DNA of 64,000 nucleotides from Prevotella sp. (lineage in GTDB: Bacteria; Bacteroidota; Bacteroidia; Bacteroidales; Bacteroidaceae). Shown here piece after piece: positions 39,242 through 46,804 of this stretch. The stretch spans positions 1 through 64,000 of the forward strand of contig JAGCZA010000067.1 in NCBI GenBank assembly GCA_017960525.1, in the 5' to 3' direction. How positions within the stretch are numbered: the stretch's first letter is position 1; each line of letters opens with the position of its first letter. The position numbers and the translations under genes are program-made. The notes under the pieces are model-generated. The model saw only the letters and a program-made list of their open reading frames with translations. It did not search any database and had not been told where the DNA came from.

Positions 39242-41116
39242 TTAGAAGCTGACGCTCACGCCGCCCATAAACGTGGCACGGGGCATAGGATAGCCGAGAT
39301 TGATTTCGTATTTCTGTGCCAGGAGGTTCTCGCCGCGTGCCCAGAGGCTCAGGTTGCGGGTGGCCGCGTAGCTGACGCTGGCATCGAGCAGCCAGAAGTT
39401 CTCCTTCGTCTCGTCATTGCCAACGGCAGTATAGAGGTCTTTGATATACTGAAGGCCGAGGGTGGCGGACCATTTGCCTTGGCGGTAGTCTATGCCTGCA
39501 AAGTTGGTCAAGACGGGAGCAGCCACCACCTTGTTCTTCATGTGCAGATAGGAAGCGTTGTATCTGACGTTGAAATGTTGGTCGATGAGATATTTGGCTT
39601 CCACCTCGAAGCCCCAGTTCTCAATCTCGCCTGTGTTGATGTTCTTTGGCGAACCGTCGATGGTAACAGTCTGAATCATATTGTCGCCCTTGATGTAGAA
39701 CAGGTTTACACCATAAATCAGCTTTTCTATTCGATGACGCCACGACAGCTCGTAGTTCCACAGACGCTCTGGCTTCAGGTCTTCATTGGCCGACTTATAG
39801 AGGTACATCTCCTTAGGGTTGGCACGACGGAAGCCCTTGCCGGCCATTGCCTTCACCTCGCCAGTCTCGATAGGACGGACGACAACGCCTGCCTGGGGAA
39901 TCCATTCGCCACCAGCCACAGAGTGATGGTCATAGCGCAGGCCGGCATCAATGGTGAGCCATTGGTTGAGATTCTGGCGAAGGTCCACATAGCCGGCCAC
40001 ATCGTCGGCATGAGAGTGGGCACTCTGCATGAGACGCTGAGGAGTGGTGACCACATCACCCGTCTCGCGATTTGTATAGTAGGCGCGACCGTAGATGTGC
40101 TGATAGTCGAAACCAACGGTGGTGCGGTTGCCCTCGAAGAGCTGTACACTCTGATAGGCTGACACGCCCGACACGGCATCCTTCGAGCGGAAAAGGTCGG
40201 TCTGGGGGTTACCGCCCACGTTATAGCCGTCGTTTATCTTATGGCGTCCGAAGTTTGAGTAGACGCTCAACGCACCGCTGGTGCATCCGTAGTCGTTTGC
40301 CAATGCTGCCGACACCTCGCCACGTGTGATGTACTGGTCGTTCTCGAGTTTCGGCTGAGCGATGGTGCCGGGGTTCGAGGCGTTCCAATGAGTGAGGTTG
40401 CCAGTCAGCGAGGTGCTCCAGTTGTCGTTGATGTCGTAGCCCAGTTTCACGAAGCCGCCGTACTGCTCGAAGCCCATACGCGGGCGGTGATTGTCTGTGC
40501 GGCCATATTGTGCGGCAACGGTACTGCTGAACTTGCCGCTGCGCACTTGGTTCGAGGCTTCTGTCTGGATGGTGCCATAACTGCCAGCGCCCACGTTGAT
40601 GTTGGTTTTTACACCGTCCTGTTTGGCTTGGCGGGTCACAATATTCAGCACGCCGCCCATAGCGTTTGAGCCGTAGAGTACCGATGCCGGGCCGCGCAAC
40701 ACCTCAACGCGCTCGGCCATCAGCGTCTGATAGCTGTCGCTGAGGGGGTGGCCGTAGATGCCCTGATATTGTGGATGGCCGTCGATGAGCACCATCAGCT
40801 GGCCTGCGCCGCCCGTGATGCCGCGCAGGTTGATGCCTCCAGCCGCACCCGTCGACACGCCGTAGCCCATCATCGCACGCGATGTCACAAAGAGACCCGG
40901 CACCTCGCGCATTACCGTCGGCAGCACGCTTGCCTGGTGCTCCGCCGTCAGCATGTCGCGTCCGACGACCGTTACCGTCATCGGCAAATGGCGCACGTCG
41001 GTGGCGTTTCTGGTTCCTGTTACTACTACTTCTTCAAGTGCCAGCGAGTCGGCTGTCTCTGCACTGACTGTGAGGCATGCACCTGTGGCAATGGCCAATA
41101 AAAACTTGCGTATCAT
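39242..41116 (-). CDS. TonB-dependent outer-membrane receptor (siderophore/vitamin type)
   Basis: The 624-residue protein has a signal peptide (about 1-19), a TonB-box-like segment (LALEEVVVTGTRN), a plug domain (about 35-150: GINLRGITGGAGQLMVLIDG, VEVLRGPASVLYGSNAMGGVLNIV shortened here to key parts) and a 22-stranded barrel ending in a C-terminal Phe. It lacks the N-terminal carboxypeptidase-like domain of SusC proteins and has no SusD neighbour, so an iron-complex, haem or cobalamin ligand is more likely than a glycan. The ligand cannot be assigned from sequence alone. It is divergent from the EamA gene. Confidence 0.88.
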   Translation of the reverse strand: MIRKFLLAIATGACLTVSAETADSLALEEVVVTGTRNATDVRHLPMTVTVVGRDMLTAEHQASVLPTVMREVPGLFVTSRAMMGYGVSTGAAGGINLRGITGGAGQLMVLIDGHPQYQGIYGHPLSDSYQTLMAERVEVLRGPASVLYGSNAMGGVLNIVTRQAKQDGVKTNINVGAGSYGTIQTEASNQVRSGKFSSTVAAQYGRTDNHRPRMGFEQYGGFVKLGYDINDNWSTSLTGNLTHWNASNPGTIAQPKLENDQYITRGEVSAALANDYGCTSGALSVYSNFGRHKINDGYNVGGNPQTDLFRSKDAVSGVSAYQSVQLFEGNRTTVGFDYQHIYGRAYYTNRETGDVVTTPQRLMQSAHSHADDVAGYVDLRQNLNQWLTIDAGLRYDHHSVAGGEWIPQAGVVVRPIETGEVKAMAGKGFRRANPKEMYLYKSANEDLKPERLWNYELSWRHRIEKLIYGVNLFYIKGDNMIQTVTIDGSPKNINTGEIENWGFEVEAKYLIDQHFNVRYNASYLHMKNKVVAAPVLTNFAGIDYRQGKWSATLGLQYIKDLYTAVGNDETKENFWLLDASVSYAATRNLSLWARGENLLAQKYEINLGYPMPRATFMGGVSVSF

Positions 41117-41141
41117 ATTCTCTCTTTTTGGGTTTGGGTTG

Positions 41142-41149
41142 CAAAAATA
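41142..41149 (-). promoter_or_regulatory. Bacteroidales -7 box for the TonB receptor gene
   Basis: The reverse strand reads TATTTTTG, 26 bases upstream of the start. The 450-base gap between this gene and the EamA gene also holds the 22-bp array, the EamA promoter and a large palindrome. Confidence 0.5.
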
Positions 41150-41228
41150 CTACATTTTCCTCATATTTTCCCTGCAATTACATTTTTTAACCGCAACACC
41201 CAAAAGCTGGCTCAAAGCGGCTTTTGAA

Positions 41229-41287
41229 TTTGGACGAACCAAACCAGGAGTTTGGACGAACCAAACTACAAGTTTGGACGAACCAAA
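41229..41287. repeat. Three-copy 22-bp palindromic array (TTTGG-N5-CCAAA)
   Basis: TTTGGACGAACCAAA starts at 41229, 41251 and 41273, separated by seven-base spacers CCAGGAG and CTACAAG. The unit is the inverse complement of that at 10141-10221 and has the same 22-base period. It is about 80 bases upstream of the TonB receptor promoter. Confidence 0.9.
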
Positions 41288-41379
41288 TTTTCAGCCTCCA
41301 AATGCCTTGAAAAGCAACAAATGATGTTGATGCACTAAATATATATATATAATTATGGTGTAGAACGGAATAAAAATCG

Positions 41380-41387
41380 TACCTTTG
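41380..41387 (+). promoter_or_regulatory. Bacteroidales -7 box for the EamA transporter gene
   Basis: TACCTTTG matches TAnnTTTG. It gives a leader of about 170 bases that contains the palindrome at 41438-41540. Confidence 0.6.
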
Positions 41388-41437
41388 CAGCCAACTTTTC
41401 GAATAAGACGAAAACAGATATGGATAATAACAATACT

Positions 41438-41540
41438 GACCCCACCCCCAACCTCTCCTCTACAAGGGAGGGGATTAGCTACCGTAGTGTGTATGCACAG
41501 CAACTCCCCTCCCTTCAAGGGGAGGGGCAGGGGTGGGGTC
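41438..41540. repeat. Large C/G-rich inverted repeat in the EamA 5' leader
   Basis: GACCCCACCCC at 41438 pairs with GGGGTGGGGTC at 41530-41540. Similarity continues inward for about 44 bases on each side, and each arm also holds its own hairpin around AAGGGAGGGGA. It has the form of a dispersed intergenic element (MITE-like) and would fold strongly in the transcript ahead of the EamA gene. Confidence 0.75.
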
Positions 41541-41566
41541 TGTATCCTTAGTTATATAGAAGCCCG

Positions 41567-42466
41567 ATGAAGAAACACCACACATTGCTTTACCACCTGG
41601 CGGCCATCGTCACGGTGGCGATATGGGGTTCCACGTTTGTGAGTACCAAACTGTTGCTGCTGGGCGGCCTGACCGCAGCTCAGATTTTCACCGTGCGCTT
41701 CATCATCGCCTACGTCCTCATGCTGCTGTTCTCGCTGGCCAGAGGGCACCACCGCTGGCTGTCGCGCACATGGAAAGACGAGCTGACGATGGTGGGACTG
41801 GGCGTGACGGGCGGTTCGCTCTATTTCCTGACAGAGAACACGGCCCTCAACTACACCACTACCACCAACACGTCGCTCATCGTCTGCCTTTGCCCGCTTT
41901 TTGCCGCCCTGCTCATAGCTTTGGCCTACAAGTCGGAGCGGCTGGATAAAGTGCAGATCGTGGGGTCGCTGATGGCCGCCTTGGGTGTATCGGTGGTGGT
42001 GATGAACGGACGCTTCGTGCTGAACCTTTCGCCGCTGGGCGATGCACTGGCCTTCTGCGCCTGCCTCTGCTGGGCTGTCTACAGCCTGCTGATGATTCCC
42101 GCCAGCCAACGTTACAGTTCGATGTTCATTACGCGCAAAGTGTTCTTCTACGGACTGGTCACGATGTTGCCTTACTTTGCTTTCTATCCAGAGATGCCCT
42201 CGTTGTCGCTGCTGCTTCAGACCGACATCCTGGCAAACATCCTTTTCCTGGGATGTGTGGCCTCCATGTTGTGCTTCCTGGTGTGGAACTGGGCCATCAA
42301 GCGGCTGGGGGCTGTCACGGCCACCAACTATGTCTATCTGAACCCCGTCTTCACCATCATTGTAGCCTGGCTGGTGCTTTCCGAGCGCATCACGCCTTGG
42401 TTCCTCCTTGGAACTGTGCTCGTTCTGGTGGGCTTGTACCTGACGAGAAAGAAGTCCGCACCATAA
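41567..42466 (+). CDS. EamA-family (DMT superfamily) membrane exporter
   Basis: The 299-residue protein has ten predicted transmembrane helices in two EamA repeats, with WGSTFVSTKLLL in the first and LNPVFTIIVAWLVLSERIT in the second, both typical. It probably exports a small metabolite such as an amino acid or nucleotide product; the substrate is not evident. It has its own promoter and an unusually structured leader. The following gene has a separate promoter. Confidence 0.9.
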   Translation: MKKHHTLLYHLAAIVTVAIWGSTFVSTKLLLLGGLTAAQIFTVRFIIAYVLMLLFSLARGHHRWLSRTWKDELTMVGLGVTGGSLYFLTENTALNYTTTTNTSLIVCLCPLFAALLIALAYKSERLDKVQIVGSLMAALGVSVVVMNGRFVLNLSPLGDALAFCACLCWAVYSLLMIPASQRYSSMFITRKVFFYGLVTMLPYFAFYPEMPSLSLLLQTDILANILFLGCVASMLCFLVWNWAIKRLGAVTATNYVYLNPVFTIIVAWLVLSERITPWFLLGTVLVLVGLYLTRKKSAP

Positions 42467-42488
42467 ATCTTCTGTAAAAATGAACACG

Positions 42489-42545
42489 TTTAACTCCTTT
42501 TAACAGCGATTTGTGGTCGCGAGTGCGCAAAAAGTCGTAACTTTG
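42489..42545 (+). promoter_or_regulatory. Promoter of the carboxyltransferase gene with upstream TTTAACTCC motif
   Basis: A TAACTTTG -7 box lies at 42538-42545 and a TTG at 42511-42513. TTTAACTCCTTTTAAC begins at 42489, 49 bases before the -7 box, as at 15270. Confidence 0.62.
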
Positions 42546-42589
42546 CAATAATTATTCACATACCAATCAAATTACCTAATCTATAAACT

Positions 42590-44365
42590 ATGGGAAAAAA
42601 GAAAATCAAGTTTAGTCTTGTCTACCGCGATATGTGGCAGTCGAGCGGAAAATTCCAGCCTCGAAAGGACCAGTTGGAGCGCATTGCCCCCGCTATCATC
42701 GATATGGGCTGCTTCGACCGTGTGGAGACCAACGGCGGTGCATTTGAGCAGGTGAACCTGATGGCAGGCGAGAACCCCAACGCTGCCGTGCGGGCCTTCT
42801 GCAAGCCCTTCAACCAGGTGGGCATTCAGACCCACATGCTCGACCGTGGCCTCAATGCCCTCCGCATGTACCCCGTGCCCGACGATGTGCGCGAATTGAT
42901 GTACAAGGTGAAGCACGCCCAGGGCGTCGACATCCCCCGCATCTTCTGCGGCCTGAACGACACGCGCAATATCATCCCCAGCATTAAGTGGGCAAAGGCC
43001 GCTGGCATGATTCCGCAGGCCACGCTCTGCATCACCACCTCGCCTGTGCACACTGTTGAGTACTACTCGAACATTGCCGATGAGGTGATTGCCGCCGGGG
43101 CCGAGGAAATCTGTCTGAAGGATATGGCCGGCATCGGTCAGCCCGCTATGCTTGGCGCCCTGACGAAGAGCATCAAGACGAAGCACCCCGACATCATCAT
43201 ACAGTATCACGGACACTCAGGCCCGGGCCTCTCTATGGCCTCCATCCTCGAAGTGTGCAACAACGGCGCCGACATTATCGACACCGCCATCGAGCCGCTC
43301 TCTTGGGGCAAGGTTCACCCAGACATCATCTCTGTCCAGTCGATGCTGAAGAACGAGGGATTCGAGGTGAAGGACATTAACATGAACGCCTATATGCAGG
43401 CCCGCACGCTGACGCAGGAGTTCATCGACGACTGGCTGGGCTACTTTATCAATCCCGCCAACAAGCACATGTCCAGCCTGCTCTTAGGCAGTGGTCTGCC
43501 TGGCGGTATGATGGGCTCGATGATGGCCGACCTGGGCCCCATCCAGACGATGATCAACAAACTTCGCGAGAAGAAGGGCGAACCGACGCTCACGATGGAC
43601 GATATGCTGGTGAAACTGTTCAACGAAGTGGAATACGTCTGGCCGCGTGTCGGCTATCCCCCATTGGTTACGCCGTTCTCGCAGTACACGAAGAACATCG
43701 CCCTGATGAACCTCCTCACGATGGAGCAGGGCAAGGGTCGTTATGTGATGATGGACGATGCCATCTGGGGCATGATTCTCGGCAAGAGCGGCAAGGTGCC
43801 AGGCACCATCGCTCCCGAACTCATCGAACTGGCCAAGACGCAGGGCCGCGAGTTCACCGACGTTGACCCGCACACGCTGCTGCCCAACGCCCTTGAAGGC
43901 TTCAAGAAGGAAATGGACGAGAACGGCTGGGATTACGGTCAGGACAATGAGGAACTGTTCGAGTTGGCCATGCACCCTGAGCAGTACCGTCCGTTCAAGA
44001 GCGGCCAAGCCAAGAAACAGTTGCTGGCCGACATCCAGAAGGCCAAGGACGCCAAGTTGGGTGGCTCGAAGATAAGTCCCGAAGAGTTGGCTGCCTTCAA
44101 GCATGCCAAGGCTGACGCCCTCGTCTGTCCCTCTGCCGGACAGATTTTCTACGAGTTCAATGGCGACGGCGAGTGTGCTCCGTGCATCGAGCCGTTCATC
44201 GGCCAGAAGTACGAGGAAGGCCAGACCTTCTGCTATCTCGTTGAGAAGTGGGGCGAAATCGTTCCCATCCCCGCTGCCCTCGGCGGCAAACTGGTAGAGG
44301 TCAGCGCCAAGCAGGGCGCCAAGGTCCGCAAAGGTGACATCCTCGCTTGGATAGAGCGCGGATAG
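42590..44365 (+). CDS. Divergent pyruvate carboxylase subunit B / oxaloacetate decarboxylase alpha-like protein
   Basis: The 591-residue protein has an HMGL/OadA-type TIM-barrel carboxyltransferase domain (about 6-290), a conserved carboxylase-like C-domain (about 300-470) and a biotinoyl-like domain (about 515-591). Seen residues: the lysine in CLKDMAG (carbamylated in homologues), SPVHT and HGHSGPG are present, but the metal-ligand Asp that precedes the RDxxQ motif aligns with Ser9 (FSLVYRDMWQ). In the biotinoyl domain the usual MKM is EKW, with Lys553 at the attachment position. It would move carboxyl groups between biotin and pyruvate/oxaloacetate or similar, in central C4 metabolism. No membrane beta subunit is adjacent. 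Confidence 0.8.
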   Translation: MGKKKIKFSLVYRDMWQSSGKFQPRKDQLERIAPAIIDMGCFDRVETNGGAFEQVNLMAGENPNAAVRAFCKPFNQVGIQTHMLDRGLNALRMYPVPDDVRELMYKVKHAQGVDIPRIFCGLNDTRNIIPSIKWAKAAGMIPQATLCITTSPVHTVEYYSNIADEVIAAGAEEICLKDMAGIGQPAMLGALTKSIKTKHPDIIIQYHGHSGPGLSMASILEVCNNGADIIDTAIEPLSWGKVHPDIISVQSMLKNEGFEVKDINMNAYMQARTLTQEFIDDWLGYFINPANKHMSSLLLGSGLPGGMMGSMMADLGPIQTMINKLREKKGEPTLTMDDMLVKLFNEVEYVWPRVGYPPLVTPFSQYTKNIALMNLLTMEQGKGRYVMMDDAIWGMILGKSGKVPGTIAPELIELAKTQGREFTDVDPHTLLPNALEGFKKEMDENGWDYGQDNEELFELAMHPEQYRPFKSGQAKKQLLADIQKAKDAKLGGSKISPEELAAFKHAKADALVCPSAGQIFYEFNGDGECAPCIEPFIGQKYEEGQTFCYLVEKWGEIVPIPAALGGKLVEVSAKQGAKVRKGDILAWIERG

Positions 44366-44379
44366 CGAATCTGTACGGA

Positions 44380-44428
44380 AACGAATTGCCCCCAAAAGTT
44401 TGACAAGGACTTTTGGGGGCAATTCGTT
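44380..44428. terminator. Bidirectional rho-independent terminator
   Basis: A perfect 20-base inverted repeat (arms 44380-44399 and 44409-44428) with a nine-base loop and C5/G5 core lies between two convergent genes: the carboxyltransferase gene and the sigma-like gene. Confidence 0.92.
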
Positions 44429-44456
44429 TGATATGAATTCCTGAATCTTACAACGG

Positions 44457-45110
44457 TCATGCTGCAAGTCGTTTGCAATTCTTAAAGTGTAATATGACCT
44501 TGCGCTTCATTCCTCTTATAAATTCTGGCATTACATTTTGTTTGGCCGCAGCCTCCGAAAGACTTAAGCCTTCTGTTGTCAGTAGCATAGTATCCAAGAA
44601 CAGCCTACCTACTCCTGGATAATAGTTTTGATCCAAATAGTTCTGGATTCTCTCGGAAAGGCATTTACACCATGAAACATTCTCATCAGAAAATAATGTG
44701 TTTGCATCCTTGTCTTGAAAGTTTTTAATGTCCACGTTTTGAGATTCCCTTTGTTTTGAAGCATTGGCAATCATTTTTTTTATGGCACCTTCTACCTCAT
44801 AACGGGCATAGGTATAGAAGCGGGCACCTTTTGTACGATCATACTTCTGGCATGCTTCCATCAAAGCAAGATTACCCTCCCCAATCAGATCATTAATATT
44901 AATGCCTGTGTATTTCTGAGTTCTCTTTGAACATCTCAACACATATTTGAGACAGGAATTTATGATGATTATACGGGCCTTCTCGTCGCCTTCCTCTACT
45001 CGATTCCACAAATAACACTCCTCCTGGGCTGTTAGTGAATCGTATCTATTTACTATGTCTTCATAGTTATAGTGCATATCTGCCGCTGTCTGCTGTTTAT
45101 TGTTTTTCAT
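44457..45110 (-). CDS. Sigma-70-like protein with atypical C-terminal region
   Basis: The 217-residue protein has a recognisable sigma region 2 (about 35-110): LTAQEECYLWNRV, then NSCLKYVL, DLIGEGNLALMEAC, YDRTKGARFYTYA and YEVEGAIKKM. These correspond to core binding and -10 recognition. After that, region 3 is poorly matched and region 4 is reduced to SLSEAAAKQNVMPEFIRGMK, an HTH-like stretch. It could be an alternative sigma factor or a related regulator from a mobile element. It is visibly AT-richer than neighbours, and an IS element ends 16 bases upstream of its start, so it may have lost its original promoter. Confidence 0.7.
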   Translation of the reverse strand: MKNNKQQTAADMHYNYEDIVNRYDSLTAQEECYLWNRVEEGDEKARIIIINSCLKYVLRCSKRTQKYTGININDLIGEGNLALMEACQKYDRTKGARFYTYARYEVEGAIKKMIANASKQRESQNVDIKNFQDKDANTLFSDENVSWCKCLSERIQNYLDQNYYPGVGRLFLDTMLLTTEGLSLSEAAAKQNVMPEFIRGMKRKVILHFKNCKRLAA

Positions 45111-45126
45111 AATCTTATTTTTTTAC

Positions 45127-46394
45127 AATAGTTCGTTAAATTTTGGATAACTACGCCGCATTAGCGACGCCATAATATAAGAGTTCTTTGAAATCGTTGG
45201 TATTTAATAGCTTGTTCGGCAGCTTGCCAGACAGCACAGAAAATCTGCGGATCATCATTGCATTGTGAATCAGCGTCTTAACATTGGCTACCGAGAGATT
45301 CCTCTTGTCCTGCCGTGCGAAGGCCCTTGCCACGTTGATGGCCGTCAGGGACATGTTGAAGTGAAATGCAAGTGCCTCTTTCTGCCTGGACTGGCAGTGA
45401 GTGAGGCCTGTATACTGTTTGCCGTCTCTCAGCAGGAACTCTATCTGGAACCTTGTCCTGTAGATGTCCATGATGTCCTTTGCCGACATTTCCGTGTCAG
45501 TGGAGAAGAACACCTTCCTGGTCCGAGTCTTCTTACCTGGCTCCATGCAGTCGACAATGACTACACGCACATTGCGTTTCAGGCTTGTAGCCCTGACGAC
45601 GGCAGTATAGAGAGTAACCACCTTGCCCTCACCATCATCGTAGTTCTCTTCCTGGCACACGTCCATGCGGAGGTCATTCAAGTCCACCTTTCCGTCCACT
45701 TCCTTTGGCCTGCCCTTCTTTCCAGTCTTCGGACCCGTATAGAGATACTTCAGGCTGGCATCACTGCGGAACCGGCTGACCAGATGGAAGCCCAGCAAGA
45801 CCACGCCGTTGACAAACGACTCTTTCGAGAAGAATGCATCAGCGGCAACAATGTTGCTGATCTTCAGCAGCGCATCTTTATCCTGGGCAAGTGCACGGAG
45901 ATACCATGCTGTAAGCGAATTGGGATTCTTCATTCCTGCGATGTACTTGGGAGGTCTCCCCACCTTGACCGTGTCCACCGTCTGGACAGCCTTCAGATGT
46001 ACTGCGTCCTTCTTGTCTGCATCAATTACGGCAATGTCAAGAATCTCCAGTCCATGCTTGGCGGCAGAGGCACAGCCAGACCAGAAGTACCCCACGCCCG
46101 GCGTATGCCTACCGCTCTTGTCGATGTGGCTCGGGTCAATGGCCAAGGCAATGCGATGACCTGCCATGTGGGAAGTGAACTTACTGTTGTAGCCCACCCA
46201 GTCGAACTCCTTCTGGAAGTTCTGGCGGAAACGGCTCTCACAGGAGTCTCCGAAGCGGGACATCTGCATGAAATTGATGCGTTTTGGTATGCTCAGGTAA
46301 AGAATCATTGTCTCAATGAAGAAAGTTTGAAAACTTTTTGTTATCTTTGCAGCGCCATTGAAGGCATACTTGACCAAATTTTTGCGCTACTATT
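45127..46394. mobile_element. IS4-type insertion sequence
   Basis: Imperfect terminal inverted repeats lie at 45127-45146 (AATAGTTCGTTAAATTTTGG) and 46374-46394 (inverse complement AATAGTAGCGCAAAAATTTGG), about 16 of 20 positions alike, around one transposase gene. The total is about 1.27 kb, normal for IS4-group elements. No clear target-site duplication was recognised, so the ends may be off by a few bases. Confidence 0.72.
45151..46308 (-). CDS. IS4-family DDE transposase
   Basis: The 385-residue product is read from the ATG at 46308; an in-frame TTG at 46377 would add 23 residues, but it overlaps the terminal repeat. It has the DDE fold in IS4 form: LAIDPSH (first Asp), VAADAFFSKESF (second Asp) and the YREK signature YRTRFQIEFLLRDGKQ (Tyr-2-Arg-3-Glu-6-Lys). 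The full-length ORF and intact signature suggest it may be active. It is separated from the neighbouring sigma-like gene by the left end of the element. Confidence 0.85.
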   Translation of the reverse strand: MILYLSIPKRINFMQMSRFGDSCESRFRQNFQKEFDWVGYNSKFTSHMAGHRIALAIDPSHIDKSGRHTPGVGYFWSGCASAAKHGLEILDIAVIDADKKDAVHLKAVQTVDTVKVGRPPKYIAGMKNPNSLTAWYLRALAQDKDALLKISNIVAADAFFSKESFVNGVVLLGFHLVSRFRSDASLKYLYTGPKTGKKGRPKEVDGKVDLNDLRMDVCQEENYDDGEGKVVTLYTAVVRATSLKRNVRVVIVDCMEPGKKTRTRKVFFSTDTEMSAKDIMDIYRTRFQIEFLLRDGKQYTGLTHCQSRQKEALAFHFNMSLTAINVARAFARQDKRNLSVANVKTLIHNAMMIRRFSVLSGKLPNKLLNTNDFKELLYYGVANAA

Positions 46395-46804
46395 TTCTGC
46401 CAATTAACACTATTTATACCACCTTTTCGATGGCTCATATTTATGGTCCGAGACATGCTCCGAAGAGGGGCAGATGCTCAGTCAAATATGCGCTATATAG
46501 TTCAAAATGAGACATATAATTAAAAATTAACTGAGTATTGTACAATATTATTATGGAAAGAATAGAAGGATATCCCCTTTTTAACTTTCTTTGCTGGCAA
46601 AAACATACCCCCACAGAATAAAATTCGGTAGGCAGCGGCCGCTGCCTATGATTTTCCCGCCCGCTGCCAATATAAGCAGCGGTCGCTGCCAATATCGTCC
46701 CCGCCCGCTGCCTACCGAGGAGGTGCGGCCTCTCGCCCCATCAGGTGCGGCCTTTCCCCTGGTTTGCTCCGTCCTTTTTTCCAGTATAGTCCGTCCAGGC
46801 TTAT
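46395..46804. other. Non-coding stretch between the IS and the helicase fusion gene
   Basis: These 410 bases hold no convincing gene. The part up to about 46600 is AT-rich with no recognised signal. The rest holds the inverted-repeat element at 46626-46717, two copies of AGGTGCGGCC (46721 and 46743) and two CCGTCC-containing units at 46761-46798 (GGTTTGCTCCGTCC and TAGTCCGTCC). Confidence 0.7.
46626..46717. repeat. 92-bp GC-rich inverted-repeat element
   Basis: The outer arms CGGTAGGCAGCGG (46626-46638) and CCGCTGCCTACCG (46705-46717) are perfect inverse complements of 13 bases. Inside are the palindrome GGCAGCGGCCGCTGCC (46631-46646), a near copy around 46676-46690, and CCCGCCCGCTGCC twice. 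Confidence 0.85.

Noticed and set aside
46342..46349. TATCTTTG, a promoter-like -7 box on the + strand inside the IS element
   Set aside because: It points toward a non-coding stretch and a convergent gene, so there is no gene for it to serve. It may be chance.
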